Source: CAYVWB01 sp964455395 | GTDB lineage: Bacteria; Desulfobacterota; Desulfovibrionia; Desulfovibrionales; Desulfovibrionaceae | DNA: 51,083 nucleotides | Assembly (NCBI GenBank): GCA_964455395.1 | Contig: CAYVWB010000027.1 | Span: 1 to 51,083, forward strand | Direction: 5' to 3' | Shown here: piece after piece, positions 7,604 to 15,504 of the stretch | How positions within the stretch are numbered: position 1 is the first letter of the stretch | Layout: each line of letters opens with the position of its first letter | Notes under the pieces: model-generated | Databases searched by the model: none | The model's input: the letters and a program-made list of their open reading frames with translations, nothing else | Told to the model about the DNA's origin: nothing | Made by a program: the position numbers and the translations under genes

Positions 7604-8549
7604 TGGTCCGGTCGCCGGACGCAAGCAAACGCGTGACGTCCTCGGGCGTTCGCTTGCCACGCCCCACAGCCACCAGACATCCCATGAGGTTGCGGACCAT
7701 CTGTTTGAGGAAGCCTTCCCCCTCGAAGACCCAGACCTGCTCGGGCCATGCCGCCTCGGACAGTGCGCCGGACGCTTCCTGCCGCCACGCCAGGCGCGCG
7801 GCCTCCACAGATCCGGCAGCATCGCCCGCCGTGGCAGGGAGGAGCCCAGGCAATCGCTCGATGCGGGTCAAGCGTCGCACCGTGGAAAGGTACTCCACGC
7901 CGGCGTTGGCGAAGGCCGCGAAGTCCTGCTCCCCGACGAGGCGCGCGGCGGCGGCGTCCATGGCGTCCAGGTCCAGTCCCGGTGCGGTCCGCCAGACATA
8001 ACGGCGCTTCCAGGGCGGGGCCCAGGCGCGATTCAACCAGAGCGAGTAGGTGTAGACCTTGCCGATGCTGTCGAAGCGGGCGTGGAAGTCGTCGTCGACA
8101 CGCTGCGCATCGAGGACAGCGATGTCACGCGGCAGAAGGTGGTTGAGCGCCATGCGCCAGTCGATGGGTTTCTTGCCGGGCCGCTCCGGCGCATCCACAT
8201 GCGCGACCTGTCCTGCAGCGTGGACGCCGGCGTCCGTGCGACTGGCGCCGTGCACGCGGCAGTGGACGCCCGTGAGCTTGGCGAAGGCGGTTTCCAGGTC
8301 GCCTTGCACGGTCCGCCGCCGGCTGGAAGGACACCCACTGCGGTTTTGTTGCGGCAAGCTGCGGCTTGTGGCTTTCGGCTGAGCTTCCGAGGCTATCAAG
8401 CCATGCTTAGACTTGCTTGATGCAACTTGGCCCTGATTGCGGTCCAACTGCGATTTTAATGCGGTCTGCTCATGTCGGGGTGGTTCCTGAACTTGCCAAC
8501 CACAGAGACGCGTCCCGTCGTAGGCGATGGTGAGTTTGAGCCGAGGCAT
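7545..8549 (-). CDS. truA: tRNA pseudouridine(38-40) synthase TruA with internal insertion
   Basis: A 334-residue protein. TruA modifies uridines in the anticodon arm of many tRNAs. The catalytic motif GASRTDAGVHAAGQVAHVD carries the nucleophilic Asp106. Other family parts are visible: N-terminal LTIAYDGTRLCGWQVQ, then RRYVWRTAP and the late FLKQMVRNLMGCLVAVG. Most family members have about 260 residues. Here some 50 extra residues (about 23-76) sit between the WQVQ motif and TVQGDLE, parts that are normally only a few residues apart. The extra stretch is polar and of low family likeness, and its DNA carries the 11-bp YCGCA units. It stays in frame. The gene is last in fliJ-motE-truA. Confidence 0.88.
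   Translation of the reverse strand: MPRLKLTIAYDGTRLCGWQVQEPPRHEQTALKSQLDRNQGQVASSKSKHGLIASEAQPKATSRSLPQQNRSGCPSSRRRTVQGDLETAFAKLTGVHCRVHGASRTDAGVHAAGQVAHVDAPERPGKKPIDWRMALNHLLPRDIAVLDAQRVDDDFHARFDSIGKVYTYSLWLNRAWAPPWKRRYVWRTAPGLDLDAMDAAAARLVGEQDFAAFANAGVEYLSTVRRLTRIERLPGLLPATAGDAAGSVEAARLAWRQEASGALSEAAWPEQVWVFEGEGFLKQMVRNLMGCLVAVGRGKRTPEDVTRLLASGDRTIAPATAPAAGLCLELVRYC
8339..8464. repeat. 11-bp periodic TGCGG/YCGCA units inside truA
   Basis: On plus, TGCGG (the complement of CCGCA) occurs at 8339, 8350 and 8360 (spacings 11 and 10). Then TGCGG, TGCGA and TGCGG occur at 8438, 8449 and 8460 (spacings 11 and 11). The middle, 8365-8430, shows only degenerate copies. The units lie within the extra segment of truA, in opposite orientation to those downstream of the gene. 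Confidence 0.6.
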
Positions 8550-8624
8550 GGCGGCGCCTGTACCGTGTTCGACCTCGCGCGTCCAGCGCTGACAGGCGTT
8601 CCCTGCGAGCGCGCCGCGGCTCGG

Positions 8625-9368
8625 CTAGTTGAACGGCGTCTGGATGCGGGTGAGCTTCTCGGAGAGGCTCGCAGCCTTTTCCGCCTGGACATAGCTGAGG
8701 ATCTCGCCGGCTTGCCGGCCGCGCATGCCCGACAGGATCTTGACAGCGATATCCTCGTCCAAGGTCTCCAGCACGGTGGCGGCCTGTTTGGCTTTCATGT
8801 TGGAGTAGACGTCGATAAGATGTCGCAATTTCTTGTCTTGTTGCTGCTTGGCTTCTTCCAGCATACGGCTTAGACGAGCTTCCATCTCTTGCATGCGCTT
8901 GCGTTTCGCTTCGAGATCCCGCTCCAGCTGCTGGAGCTCTTTCTCGCGGCGGTCGAGTTCGTCACGCATGTCGTTGAGATTCTGGCCGCCGGTTGCAGCC
9001 GATTGCGCAGCAGGTTGCGCCTCGGGCTGCGCATTGGGATCTGCCGGAGCGTCCTGGGCGTAAGCGGGCTGAGCGGCGTACGCGTAGCTGACGAAAAGGC
9101 TGTTGCGAGTGACAGGACCGCGGACGTAGCGATTCGGCTCATCGCACTCGCTGCGGGTCGGCTCATCGCGGCAGATGGCAGGCTCGACAAGACGTACAGG
9201 CGCGGAGTCAGTGGTCAGACCTGCGAGTCGGATGGCGTGGTCAAGCTCCTGGAGGGGAGCGTCCACCACCATGGCGGCCATGATCATGACCTTCATGAAG
9301 ACAGTGAGGAGGAGGAGCGTCAGCAGTCTAGAGATTCTGGGGGCTGTAACGGAGCGTTGCCGCTTCAT
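8625..9368 (-). CDS. motE: MotE-like flagellar chaperone / MgtE-N-like coiled-coil protein
   Basis: A 247-residue protein. One membrane segment lies near the N-terminus (RLLTLLLLTVFMKVMIMAAMVV), then a Pro/Ala/Gln-rich linker and a long charged coiled coil (DELDRREKELQQLERDLEAK). A C-terminal MgtE-N-like helical domain follows (KQAATVLETLDEDIAVKILS to LSYVQAEKAASLSEKL). MotE proteins of this layout stabilise the stator protein MotC in rhizobia and are common downstream of fliJ. The role here is inferred. The start at 9368 has an AGAAAGAG Shine-Dalgarno and overlaps the end of fliJ by 41 bp. ATG 9404 is an alternative start. Confidence 0.78.
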   Translation of the reverse strand: MKRQRSVTAPRISRLLTLLLLTVFMKVMIMAAMVVDAPLQELDHAIRLAGLTTDSAPVRLVEPAICRDEPTRSECDEPNRYVRGPVTRNSLFVSYAYAAQPAYAQDAPADPNAQPEAQPAAQSAATGGQNLNDMRDELDRREKELQQLERDLEAKRKRMQEMEARLSRMLEEAKQQQDKKLRHLIDVYSNMKAKQAATVLETLDEDIAVKILSGMRGRQAGEILSYVQAEKAASLSEKLTRIQTPFN

Positions 9369-9765
9369 CGAACTCTTTCTGCTCGCGTTGCGCTTCTTCT
9401 TCATCGTGGCGTCTCTTTTGCTTGCTTTCGAGTTTTTCCAGCAGGTTGCGATCCTTGGCGCGGACCACCGCCTCCTTGCGCGCGTGGTTCAGCGACTGGG
9501 CGCGCTCCATCATGCGGCGTTCAGCGTCGGCAACTTCTTGCACAAGCCGTGCCTTGTAGTTGCGCCAGAGCCACAATTCCGCTGCGGACATGGCCTTGGC
9601 GCCAGCGGCGTCATGCGCTTCCATCGCCTGCCGCGCGCGCCTTGTGTGCGCCACGGCGTCGCGGTAGGCTTGCTGGGCCCCCGCCAGAGCGAGCTTGGCT
9701 TGCTCCTCCAGCTGGCGACGATATTCCAGCACGGTCTCGAGTCGGAAGCGGAAGGGTCTTGTCAT
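9328..9765 (-). CDS. fliJ: flagellar export protein FliJ
   Basis: A 145-residue, almost wholly helical charged protein opening with MTRPFRFRLETVLEYRRQLE, the typical FliJ start. It continues as a coiled coil with the late segment LNHARKEAVVRAKDRNLLEKL. FliJ is the general chaperone/stalk of the flagellar type III export ATPase FliI. The start at 9765 removes an upstream non-conserved extension of 40 codons. It heads fliJ-motE-truA on the minus strand, away from the main flagellar operon at 12.4-18.1 kb. Confidence 0.85.
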   Translation of the reverse strand: MTRPFRFRLETVLEYRRQLEEQAKLALAGAQQAYRDAVAHTRRARQAMEAHDAAGAKAMSAAELWLWRNYKARLVQEVADAERRMMERAQSLNHARKEAVVRAKDRNLLEKLESKQKRRHDEEEAQREQKEFDEAATLRYSPQNL

Positions 9766-9868
9766 GACGCGCCTGCACTGTACTCCATCTGTTTCCCGGT
9801 CGGCAACCGGCTTGCCGAGTCGATGGTCTTTGGCGCGCTCTCTAGCAACAATGGCGCCCATTCCGCGA

Positions 9869-9917
9869 CCCCAACAAAGCCGCAACCAAATCGCAATTTA
9901 ACCGCAACTGAATCACA
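9869..9917. repeat. 11-bp YCGCA array upstream of fliJ
   Basis: CCCCA (9869), CCGCA (9880), TCGCA (9891), CCGCA (9902) and TCACA (9913) lie in strict 11-bp register, with A/T-rich six-base tails (consensus YCGCAAYNNNA). TCGCA/CCGCC at 9963/9974 repeats the spacing. The 9766-10128 spacer between the divergent fliJ and glycosyltransferase genes holds this array and a candidate promoter and is more A/T-rich than its surroundings. Confidence 0.75.
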
Positions 9918-9954
9918 ATCATTTGGTTCAACGATTTCAACATACTTTTTCAAT

Positions 9955-9982
9955 ATTATGGATCGCAATCGAACCGCCGCAA
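9955..9982 (-). promoter_or_regulatory. candidate promoter for fliJ-motE-truA
   Basis: On minus, TTGCGG (9977-9982) and CATAAT (9955-9960) are separated by 16 bases. Transcription would start near 9948, leaving the 11-bp array within a roughly 180-base 5' untranslated region. Confidence 0.4.
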
Positions 9983-10128
9983 TGGACGCCATCTTCCTCC
10001 CGTCCTTGTCGGACGCCAGACGATCAGGCGAAGACGACGCGTGAGGTCAAACCTTTGGCGGCGGGTTGTCAGCCCATCCGTGCCGCGCTACATCCATCGG
10101 GTCACCAACCTGCAACCCCGAACCTCGC

Positions 10129-11337
10129 ATGCTGTTCTTCTCCTTCCTGTTGATGGCTGCGTCCCTGGCGCTGCTGACGTGCATCCTGTGGGCGGGGCGC
10201 GCGCACGTGCGCATGGCCAACGCCGGACCACGCCCAGCCGAGGACCCCGCCTTTCGGCCCTTCACCGAGGGATGGCCATCCCTGGCGCTCATCATTCCCA
10301 TGCACGGCGACCGGCCCGGCATGGCGGCGGCGCTCGATTCGCTCATCACCCAAGACTACCCCGAGGCGCGGGTCGTCCTGGTGACAGAGGACGCCGCCGA
10401 CCCTGCCACGGCCCTGGCGGCGCAGCTCGCCGAAGACGCGCCCCATGTGGATCACGTTCTGGCCGGACACGCTGCGACCACGGCGCAGAAGCTTCATAAT
10501 CAGTTGGCGGGCATGGCTTTTCTCCAACAACGCGGCGCTGCTCCGGAAGTCTGGGCCTTCGCGGATTCGACCCATCTTGCGCCTCGGGGCATGCTGCGCG
10601 AACTCGTGTCGCCCATGGCGAACCCATGTGTGATGGCGACCACGGGCTACCACCGCGTGCGCGCAGAGGACGCGGCCCTTCCCACCTTGATGCACGCGGC
10701 GGCGGTGCTCGCCCTGCATCTGATGCAAGGCCTGCCCCGGTTGTGTCAGGCTTGGGGCGGCGCAATGGCCGTGCGCCGGGACGCCTTCGAGCGGTGCGAG
10801 GTGGCCTCGCTGTGGGCTGCGGCCATCGTGGACGACGTGACCTTGACGGCGCGTCTGAAGCAGCGCGGCGAACGGCTCGTCAACGCCTCGCGGGCGTGCC
10901 TGGTCACCCCTTTGGCGCACCAGACTCGACAGGGCTTCATGGCGTGGCTGATCCGGCAGATCCACTACCTGCGGTTCTGCATGCCCTGGTTGTGGGCAGC
11001 CGCGGGGGCTGGGTTCCTGGCGCTGGGGGGCGCGCCGCTCTTGGCGGGCATGGCGGTGGTGGGCTGGATTTTCGGACTCGGGGGAGGAGGACTCGCCCTC
11101 GTCGGCGGGCTCTATTTCGTGCTTGCCGGGGCGTTGCTCCTCTGGGCGCGGCGGTTGCTGCCGGAACGGCCGCCGCTGGCGCGATGGCTCCTCGCCGGGG
11201 GAGGAGCCGCGGTGAGCGCCTTGGCGGCTTACGGTCTTACCTGGACGCGCCGGCGCATGGTCTGGGGGACCAAGGCCTATGTGGCCGGCTGGGGCGGCGG
11301 CGTGCGCCGCGTGAAGTCCCTGGATTCATCCCCCTGA
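10129..11337 (+). CDS. membrane glycosyltransferase, ceramide glucosyltransferase-like (GT2/GT21)
   Basis: A 402-residue protein. An N-terminal membrane anchor (MLFFSFLLMAASLALLTCIL) leads to a GT-A domain: SLALIIPMHGDRPGMAAALDSL, an acidic motif AFADSTHLAPRGML, a later VDDVTLTARLKQRGE and RQIHYLRF, which resembles the (Q/R)xxRW site. Three hydrophobic helices close the protein (about 300-380). This layout matches ceramide glucosyltransferase / HpnI-type enzymes that glycosylate membrane lipids. Donor and acceptor cannot be read from the sequence. The start at 10129 places the anchor at the N-terminus. A TTG at 10066 is considered unlikely. Confidence 0.82.
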   Translation: MLFFSFLLMAASLALLTCILWAGRAHVRMANAGPRPAEDPAFRPFTEGWPSLALIIPMHGDRPGMAAALDSLITQDYPEARVVLVTEDAADPATALAAQLAEDAPHVDHVLAGHAATTAQKLHNQLAGMAFLQQRGAAPEVWAFADSTHLAPRGMLRELVSPMANPCVMATTGYHRVRAEDAALPTLMHAAAVLALHLMQGLPRLCQAWGGAMAVRRDAFERCEVASLWAAAIVDDVTLTARLKQRGERLVNASRACLVTPLAHQTRQGFMAWLIRQIHYLRFCMPWLWAAAGAGFLALGGAPLLAGMAVVGWIFGLGGGGLALVGGLYFVLAGALLLWARRLLPERPPLARWLLAGGGAAVSALAAYGLTWTRRRMVWGTKAYVAGWGGGVRRVKSLDSSP

Positions 11338-11598
11338 GACGTTGGTGGCTCCGGGGCGCCCGCGTCTGTTTGCGAGGTCGTCTCCGGGCGCAGCGCAGAC
11401 TTGTAGCACGACTCCACCCCTGATAAGGAGAACGAAGTCCGCGTTGCGGTCGGGGGACCGTTCCTCCTCGTTACCCCCGGAGTCCGCCCATGCCCCGCCC
11501 GGGATGGGGTCGTGCCGGATCAGGCGGGATTGCCTGAGACAGCACGCGGCCCTCCACTTCTCGTTGATCACCTGAGCCGGGAGATGTTTTTCACGCAT
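11326..11598 (-). CDS. possible small unknown protein (overlapping, weak)
   Basis: A 90-residue open frame fills the 259-base spacer between the glycosyltransferase and yggS on the opposite strand. Most codons end in G or C, and hydrophobic and charged runs alternate as in real proteins (ADFVLLIRGGVVLQVCAAPG). It overlaps the glycosyltransferase end by 12 bases, and its start shares the GCATGC with the yggS start. I recognise no family and see no strong Shine-Dalgarno. In this GC-rich genome a chance frame is possible. Confidence 0.3.
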   Translation of the reverse strand: MREKHLPAQVINEKWRAACCLRQSRLIRHDPIPGGAWADSGGNEEERSPDRNADFVLLIRGGVVLQVCAAPGDDLANRRGRPGATNVSGG

Positions 11599-12307
11599 GC
11601 ATCCTTCGTACGCCCACGTCGCCCACAACATTGCCTGTATCAGAGATCGTCTGAATGACGCGTGCCGCCGCGCCGGCCGTGACGCCGCGGAGGTGACGCT
11701 CCTTGCTGTGGCGAAGCGTCACCCAGCGGAGGCCGTGGCGGCGGCAGCCGCCGCCGGGGTGCTGGACATCGGCGAGAGCTACCTGCAGGAGGCGCTTGCG
11801 AAGCAAGCGACGCTGGCGGACGACCGGCTGCGCTGGCATTTCGTGGGCGGCTTGCAGAGCCGCAAGGCCAAGGAGATTCCCGGGGCGTTCCGGCTGCTCC
11901 ACTCGCTGGACTCGGAGAAATTGGCGCGGAAACTGCATACAACAGCGACAGCACTGCATGTGGTCCAACCCGTGCTCATTCAGGTGAACGTTGGCGAGGA
12001 AACGCAGAAAAGCGGCGTGGCGCCGGAGGCGCTGCCTCGGTTGGCCGAGGCCATCGCCGGCATGGACGGCCTTGCGCTTCACGGGCTCATGTGCTTGCCG
12101 CCGTTCACGGACGACCCGGACGAGGCGCGGCCGCATTTCGCAAGGTTGCGGGAGTTGCGCGACGAGCTGTCGCAGCGCCTGAACGTCAGCTTGCCGACGC
12201 TCTCCATGGGCATGACCGGGGATTTTCCGCAGGCTGTGGCGGAGGGCTCCACGTGTGTGCGGGTGGGCACGGCAATCTTCGGTCCCCGGGACGCGCCAGC
12301 GTGCTGA
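11597..12307 (+). CDS. yggS: pyridoxal-phosphate homeostasis protein YggS/PLPBP
   Basis: A 236-residue single-domain TIM-barrel protein that binds PLP and keeps the vitamin B6 and amino-acid balance. The PLP lysine is in LLAVAKRHPAEAV (Lys40). Further family motifs are ESYLQEA, WHFVGGLQSRKAKEI, VLIQVNVGEETQKSG, GLMCLPP and LSMGMTGDFPQAV, ending with the phosphate-binding GSTCVRVGTAIFG. The length is normal. It is transcribed toward the flagellar operon but separated from motA by 150 bases. Confidence 0.93.
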   Translation: MHPSYAHVAHNIACIRDRLNDACRRAGRDAAEVTLLAVAKRHPAEAVAAAAAAGVLDIGESYLQEALAKQATLADDRLRWHFVGGLQSRKAKEIPGAFRLLHSLDSEKLARKLHTTATALHVVQPVLIQVNVGEETQKSGVAPEALPRLAEAIAGMDGLALHGLMCLPPFTDDPDEARPHFARLRELRDELSQRLNVSLPTLSMGMTGDFPQAVAEGSTCVRVGTAIFGPRDAPAC

Positions 12308-12458
12308 CTGCGCCGGACTGCGGTCCTCGGAGGCAGGACGACAGCGGCGCGCCGCCGCGTCTTTCCGAATGATGCTGGCGCGATGGCGAGTCTGCCCGGC
12401 AGAGCGTCACAAGCGGCCCAGCCTTCCGTAGAACGTTGACGAGAGGTCCTTCGACCCC

Positions 12459-13220
12459 ATGGATATCGCGACTTTCATAGGCATCGTGTTGTCCTTCGGC
12501 TTGGTGGTTTCGGCCATCGTGCTGGGGGGGGACCTCCTCATCTTCATCAGCATCCCATCGCTGCTCATCGTGTTGGGCGGCTCCGTGGGCGCCACACTGG
12601 TGAACTATCCCCTGGGCCAGGTGCTCGGCGTGGCTGGCGTGGCCAAGCACGCGTTTTTCGCCAAGGTGGAGTCCCCCTCCTCCATCATCGATCAGTTCAT
12701 GGACTACGCCAGCCGGGCGCGCCGGGAGGGCATCCTCTCCCTGGAGCCCGTCATCCGCGAGATCACGGACCCCTTCCTGCGCAAGGGCCTCCAGCTCACC
12801 GTGGACGGCTTGGAGCCACAAGCCATCCAGGAGATTCTCGAAAAGGAGATCACCTACCTGGAGTCGCGCCACGAGACGGGCGTGGACATCATGAACGCCT
12901 TCGGGGCCTTTGCGCCGGCCATGGGGATGATCGGCACCGTCATCGGCCTCATTCTCATGCTGCAGACCATGGACGACCCCTCCACCATCGGGCCCTCCAT
13001 GGCGGTTGCGCTCATCACCACGTTCTACGGCGCCGTGCTGGCCAACCTCGTCTTCCTGCCCATCGCCGGCAAGCTCAAGCACCGCAGCAAGGAGGAGATC
13101 GTGATCAAGGAGATGATCATGGAAGGAATCCTGGCCATCTCCAAAGGCGAGAACCCCCGCATCATCGAGGAAAAGCTCTCCTGCTTCATGCCGCCCAAGG
13201 CGCGCAAACAAGGCGAGTAG
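12459..13220 (+). CDS. motA: flagellar stator protein MotA
   Basis: A 253-residue MotA/PomA proton- or sodium-channel protein with four membrane segments: residues about 5-22, 30-48 (LLIFISIPSLLIVLGG), about 150-170 (MGMIGTVIGLILML) and about 180-200 (ALITTFYGAVLANLVFLPI). The cytoplasmic loop between segments 2 and 3 includes DPFLRKGLQLTVDG, the torque-generating region that meets FliG. It opens motA-motB-motB-fliL-fliN-fliO-fliP-fliQ. Gaps through the operon are mostly small. Confidence 0.94.
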   Translation: MDIATFIGIVLSFGLVVSAIVLGGDLLIFISIPSLLIVLGGSVGATLVNYPLGQVLGVAGVAKHAFFAKVESPSSIIDQFMDYASRARREGILSLEPVIREITDPFLRKGLQLTVDGLEPQAIQEILEKEITYLESRHETGVDIMNAFGAFAPAMGMIGTVIGLILMLQTMDDPSTIGPSMAVALITTFYGAVLANLVFLPIAGKLKHRSKEEIVIKEMIMEGILAISKGENPRIIEEKLSCFMPPKARKQGE

Positions 13221-13230
13221 GCGTACGGCC

Positions 13231-14121
13231 GTGGCGCGCACGCGAAGAAAGAAGGCCGCGGGCGGGAGCTCCACATGGCTCGTGACATTCACGGACATGA
13301 TGACGCTGATGCTCACCTTCTTCGTGCTGCTGGTCAGCATGTCCGTCATCGACGAACGCCGCAAGCTGGTGGTGCTGGGCTCCATCTTCGGCACGTTCGG
13401 CATCGGGGAAGAAGGCTTCGACCCACGCTCGCGCTTCGACCAGCGCCAGAACGTGGAGCCCGGTCCCCTCGAAAATCTGGAGAACCTGGAGCGCATCAAG
13501 GACCTCGTCTGGGACGACTTGGTGGAGGACGTGGAGTTCCAGGAAAACAAGTACGTGCAGATCCTCTCCATCAACGCGGACGTGCTCTTCACCCCGGGCT
13601 CCACGGAGCTTTCCCCCCGGGGTCGACAGGTCGTGGACCGCATGCTGCCGGCGCTGCTCGCCATGGAACACCCCTTGCTGCTGGCGGGCCATACCTCCGT
13701 CCGCCGCGAGGAGTTCGACGACTACGACATCCGCTTCGATGACGACGTGCTCGACTTCTCCTGGAAGCTCTCCTTCCACCGGGTGATGCGCCTGTACACG
13801 CACTTGCTGCGTCGGGGCGTCTCGCCGGAAAAGCTCTTCGTGGAGGCCTTCGGCCGCTTCCGCCCCCGCGAGTCCAACGAGACCCCGGCGGGCCGCAAAG
13901 CCAACCGCCGGGTGGACATCGTGCTGGACAAGCGCAACGCCAGCTGGATCGCCATGCTGGAACGCAACCCCATGGAGGAACGTCGCCAGGACGAGACCTT
14001 CGTCTACGAGGATTTCGAGTTCCAGCTGACGCCCCCCCGCCGGGAAGCGGCGCCCAACGGCGGCCCGGATGGCGGCGCAGACGGCGGCCCGGATGGCGGC
14101 CCCCCGCAGGAGGGCTCCTGA
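13231..14121 (+). CDS. motB: flagellar stator protein MotB, first copy
   Basis: A 296-residue protein with a basic N-terminus and one membrane helix containing the ion-binding Asp (WLVTFTDMMTLMLTFFVLLV). A C-terminal OmpA-like peptidoglycan-binding domain follows (NADVLFTPGSTELSPRGRQV to GFRPRESNET-like GRFRPRESNETPAGRKANRR). The GTG at 13231 is the likely start, 10 bases after motA. The last 20 residues are a Gly/Pro/Asp repeat (NGGPDGGADGGPDGG) coded by a small tandem repeat at about 14059-14102. This tail is not usual in MotB. Confidence 0.92.
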   Translation: MARTRRKKAAGGSSTWLVTFTDMMTLMLTFFVLLVSMSVIDERRKLVVLGSIFGTFGIGEEGFDPRSRFDQRQNVEPGPLENLENLERIKDLVWDDLVEDVEFQENKYVQILSINADVLFTPGSTELSPRGRQVVDRMLPALLAMEHPLLLAGHTSVRREEFDDYDIRFDDDVLDFSWKLSFHRVMRLYTHLLRRGVSPEKLFVEAFGRFRPRESNETPAGRKANRRVDIVLDKRNASWIAMLERNPMEERRQDETFVYEDFEFQLTPPRREAAPNGGPDGGADGGPDGGPPQEGS

Positions 14122-14122
14122 C

Positions 14123-14866
14123 ATGGCGCGCAAGAGAAAAGAGGAGCAACCCAAAGGCGACCCCATGTGGCTCATCACCTTTTCGGACCTCACCACCTTG
14201 CTGTTGACTTTTTTCGTGCTCATACTCTCCATGTCGTCCATGGACCGCACCGTGCTCACGCAGGTCAACGTCTTCAGCCGCAGCGTGGCGTTCACCTCGC
14301 CGCGGTCGGCAGGCCGCATCCCGCAGGAGATCATGCTCGTCCTCAGGCTGGTGGAAGAACCCCTGACCATCATGGAGAAGCCGAATCGTTTCAAGGATCT
14401 GCTTTTTCCGGACTACATCATGCCCGAGGGCATGAACCGCTCCACGCTGTATGCGAACATCCAGGTGTTGCAGCGGCCGGAGGGCGTGGCCCTGGTGCTT
14501 TCGGACAAGCTGCTTTTCGCCCCGGCCAGCAGCGAACTGACGCCCCAGGCCCGCTCCTTGATGCGGCATCTGGCGGAGCTGGTGCTCTACATGACGGCGC
14601 CGGTCAACATCTCGGGCCACACCGGCGTCGGTGGAGACCTCTGGGACCCGCGCACGCAGACGCCCATCGACCCCTACGAGTTGTCCATGGACAGAGCCAT
14701 GGCCGTCATGGCGTACTTCGTGGAACACGGCGCGGAGCAGCGGCGCTTCTCCCTGTCCGGCTACGGGCCGCACTGGCCGTACGATCCGCCCCCGGGCGAA
14801 GCGCCCCCGCCCAACCGGCGGGTGGAAATACTGTTGAAGACGCAGCCCTACCTGGGCGGTTACTGA
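14123..14866 (+). CDS. second MotB-like stator protein with OmpA domain
   Basis: A 247-residue MotB homologue next to the first. The membrane helix keeps the ion-binding Asp (WLITFSDLTTLLLTFFVLIL). The OmpA-like domain has DKLLFAPASSELTPQARSL and the late NRRVEILLKTQ. The periplasmic linker differs from copy 1, so this is an old paralogue and not a recent duplication. AGGAGG lies nine bases before the ATG. Two MotB-type subunits with one MotA could give mixed stators, or one could pair with a MotA encoded elsewhere. Confidence 0.9.
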   Translation: MARKRKEEQPKGDPMWLITFSDLTTLLLTFFVLILSMSSMDRTVLTQVNVFSRSVAFTSPRSAGRIPQEIMLVLRLVEEPLTIMEKPNRFKDLLFPDYIMPEGMNRSTLYANIQVLQRPEGVALVLSDKLLFAPASSELTPQARSLMRHLAELVLYMTAPVNISGHTGVGGDLWDPRTQTPIDPYELSMDRAMAVMAYFVEHGAEQRRFSLSGYGPHWPYDPPPGEAPPPNRRVEILLKTQPYLGGY

Positions 14867-14927
14867 CTCGTTCACCCCGACCCCCCTGCCTGTCGCAGGG
14901 GCTTGCGCATCGGCCAAGGAGGCCCCC

Positions 14928-15434
14928 ATGGCGGAAGCCATCGAAGGAGGGCAGCCCAAAAAGAAGGGCTCCCCGCTCAAATGGATCATCCTGTTGCTCT
15001 TGCTGCTCCTGCTCGGCGGCGGCGGCTACTTCGCATACACGCACTTCATCGCCAATAAGGAAGAGCCCCCTGCGCAAGAGCAGGCCCAAGCCGAGCAGCA
15101 AAACGCTCCGGGCGCCCCCGTTTCCCCGGAGGATGCGCAGATCGTCTCCCTGACGCCGTTTCTGGTGAACCTCGCCGACCCCCTGGGACGTCGGTATCTG
15201 AAACTGACAGTGGATGTGGAGCTCATCAACCCAGACGCAGCCGAGCAGCTCAAGCAGAGCGAAGCCAAGGTCCGGGACGCGCTCATCCTGTTGCTCTCCA
15301 GCAAGACCTTCTCGGAGCTCGCATCCCTCGAAAGCAAGATCCTGTTGAAACAGGAGATCGTGGAGCGCTTGAATCTTGTGCTCGGGGGCTCTAAGGTGTC
15401 CCAGGTGTATTTTACCGAAATGGTGATCCAGTAA
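14928..15434 (+). CDS. fliL: flagellar basal-body protein FliL
   Basis: A 168-residue protein with one N-terminal membrane helix (WIILLLLLLLLGGGGYFAYT) after a Lys-rich cytoplasmic leader, a Pro/Gln/Glu linker and the FliL periplasmic domain (VSLTPFLVNLADPLGRRYLK, then SKTFSELASLESKILLKQEI). FliL rings surround the stator and stabilise its active state. That fits its place right after two motB genes. Confidence 0.93.
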   Translation: MAEAIEGGQPKKKGSPLKWIILLLLLLLLGGGGYFAYTHFIANKEEPPAQEQAQAEQQNAPGAPVSPEDAQIVSLTPFLVNLADPLGRRYLKLTVDVELINPDAAEQLKQSEAKVRDALILLLSSKTFSELASLESKILLKQEIVERLNLVLGGSKVSQVYFTEMVIQ

Positions 15435-15504
15435 CCCGAGCGCCGCGCGCGGCCAGACCCGAAGCGGACGCCGCACCCCGCGCGGTCAAGCAAGGACGAC
15501 TCCC

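Noticed and set aside
7036..9978. CRISPR array or diversity-generating retroelement template
   Set aside because: The units are 11 bp, far too short for CRISPR repeat-spacer units. No cas gene, reverse transcriptase or adenine-specific variation is present.
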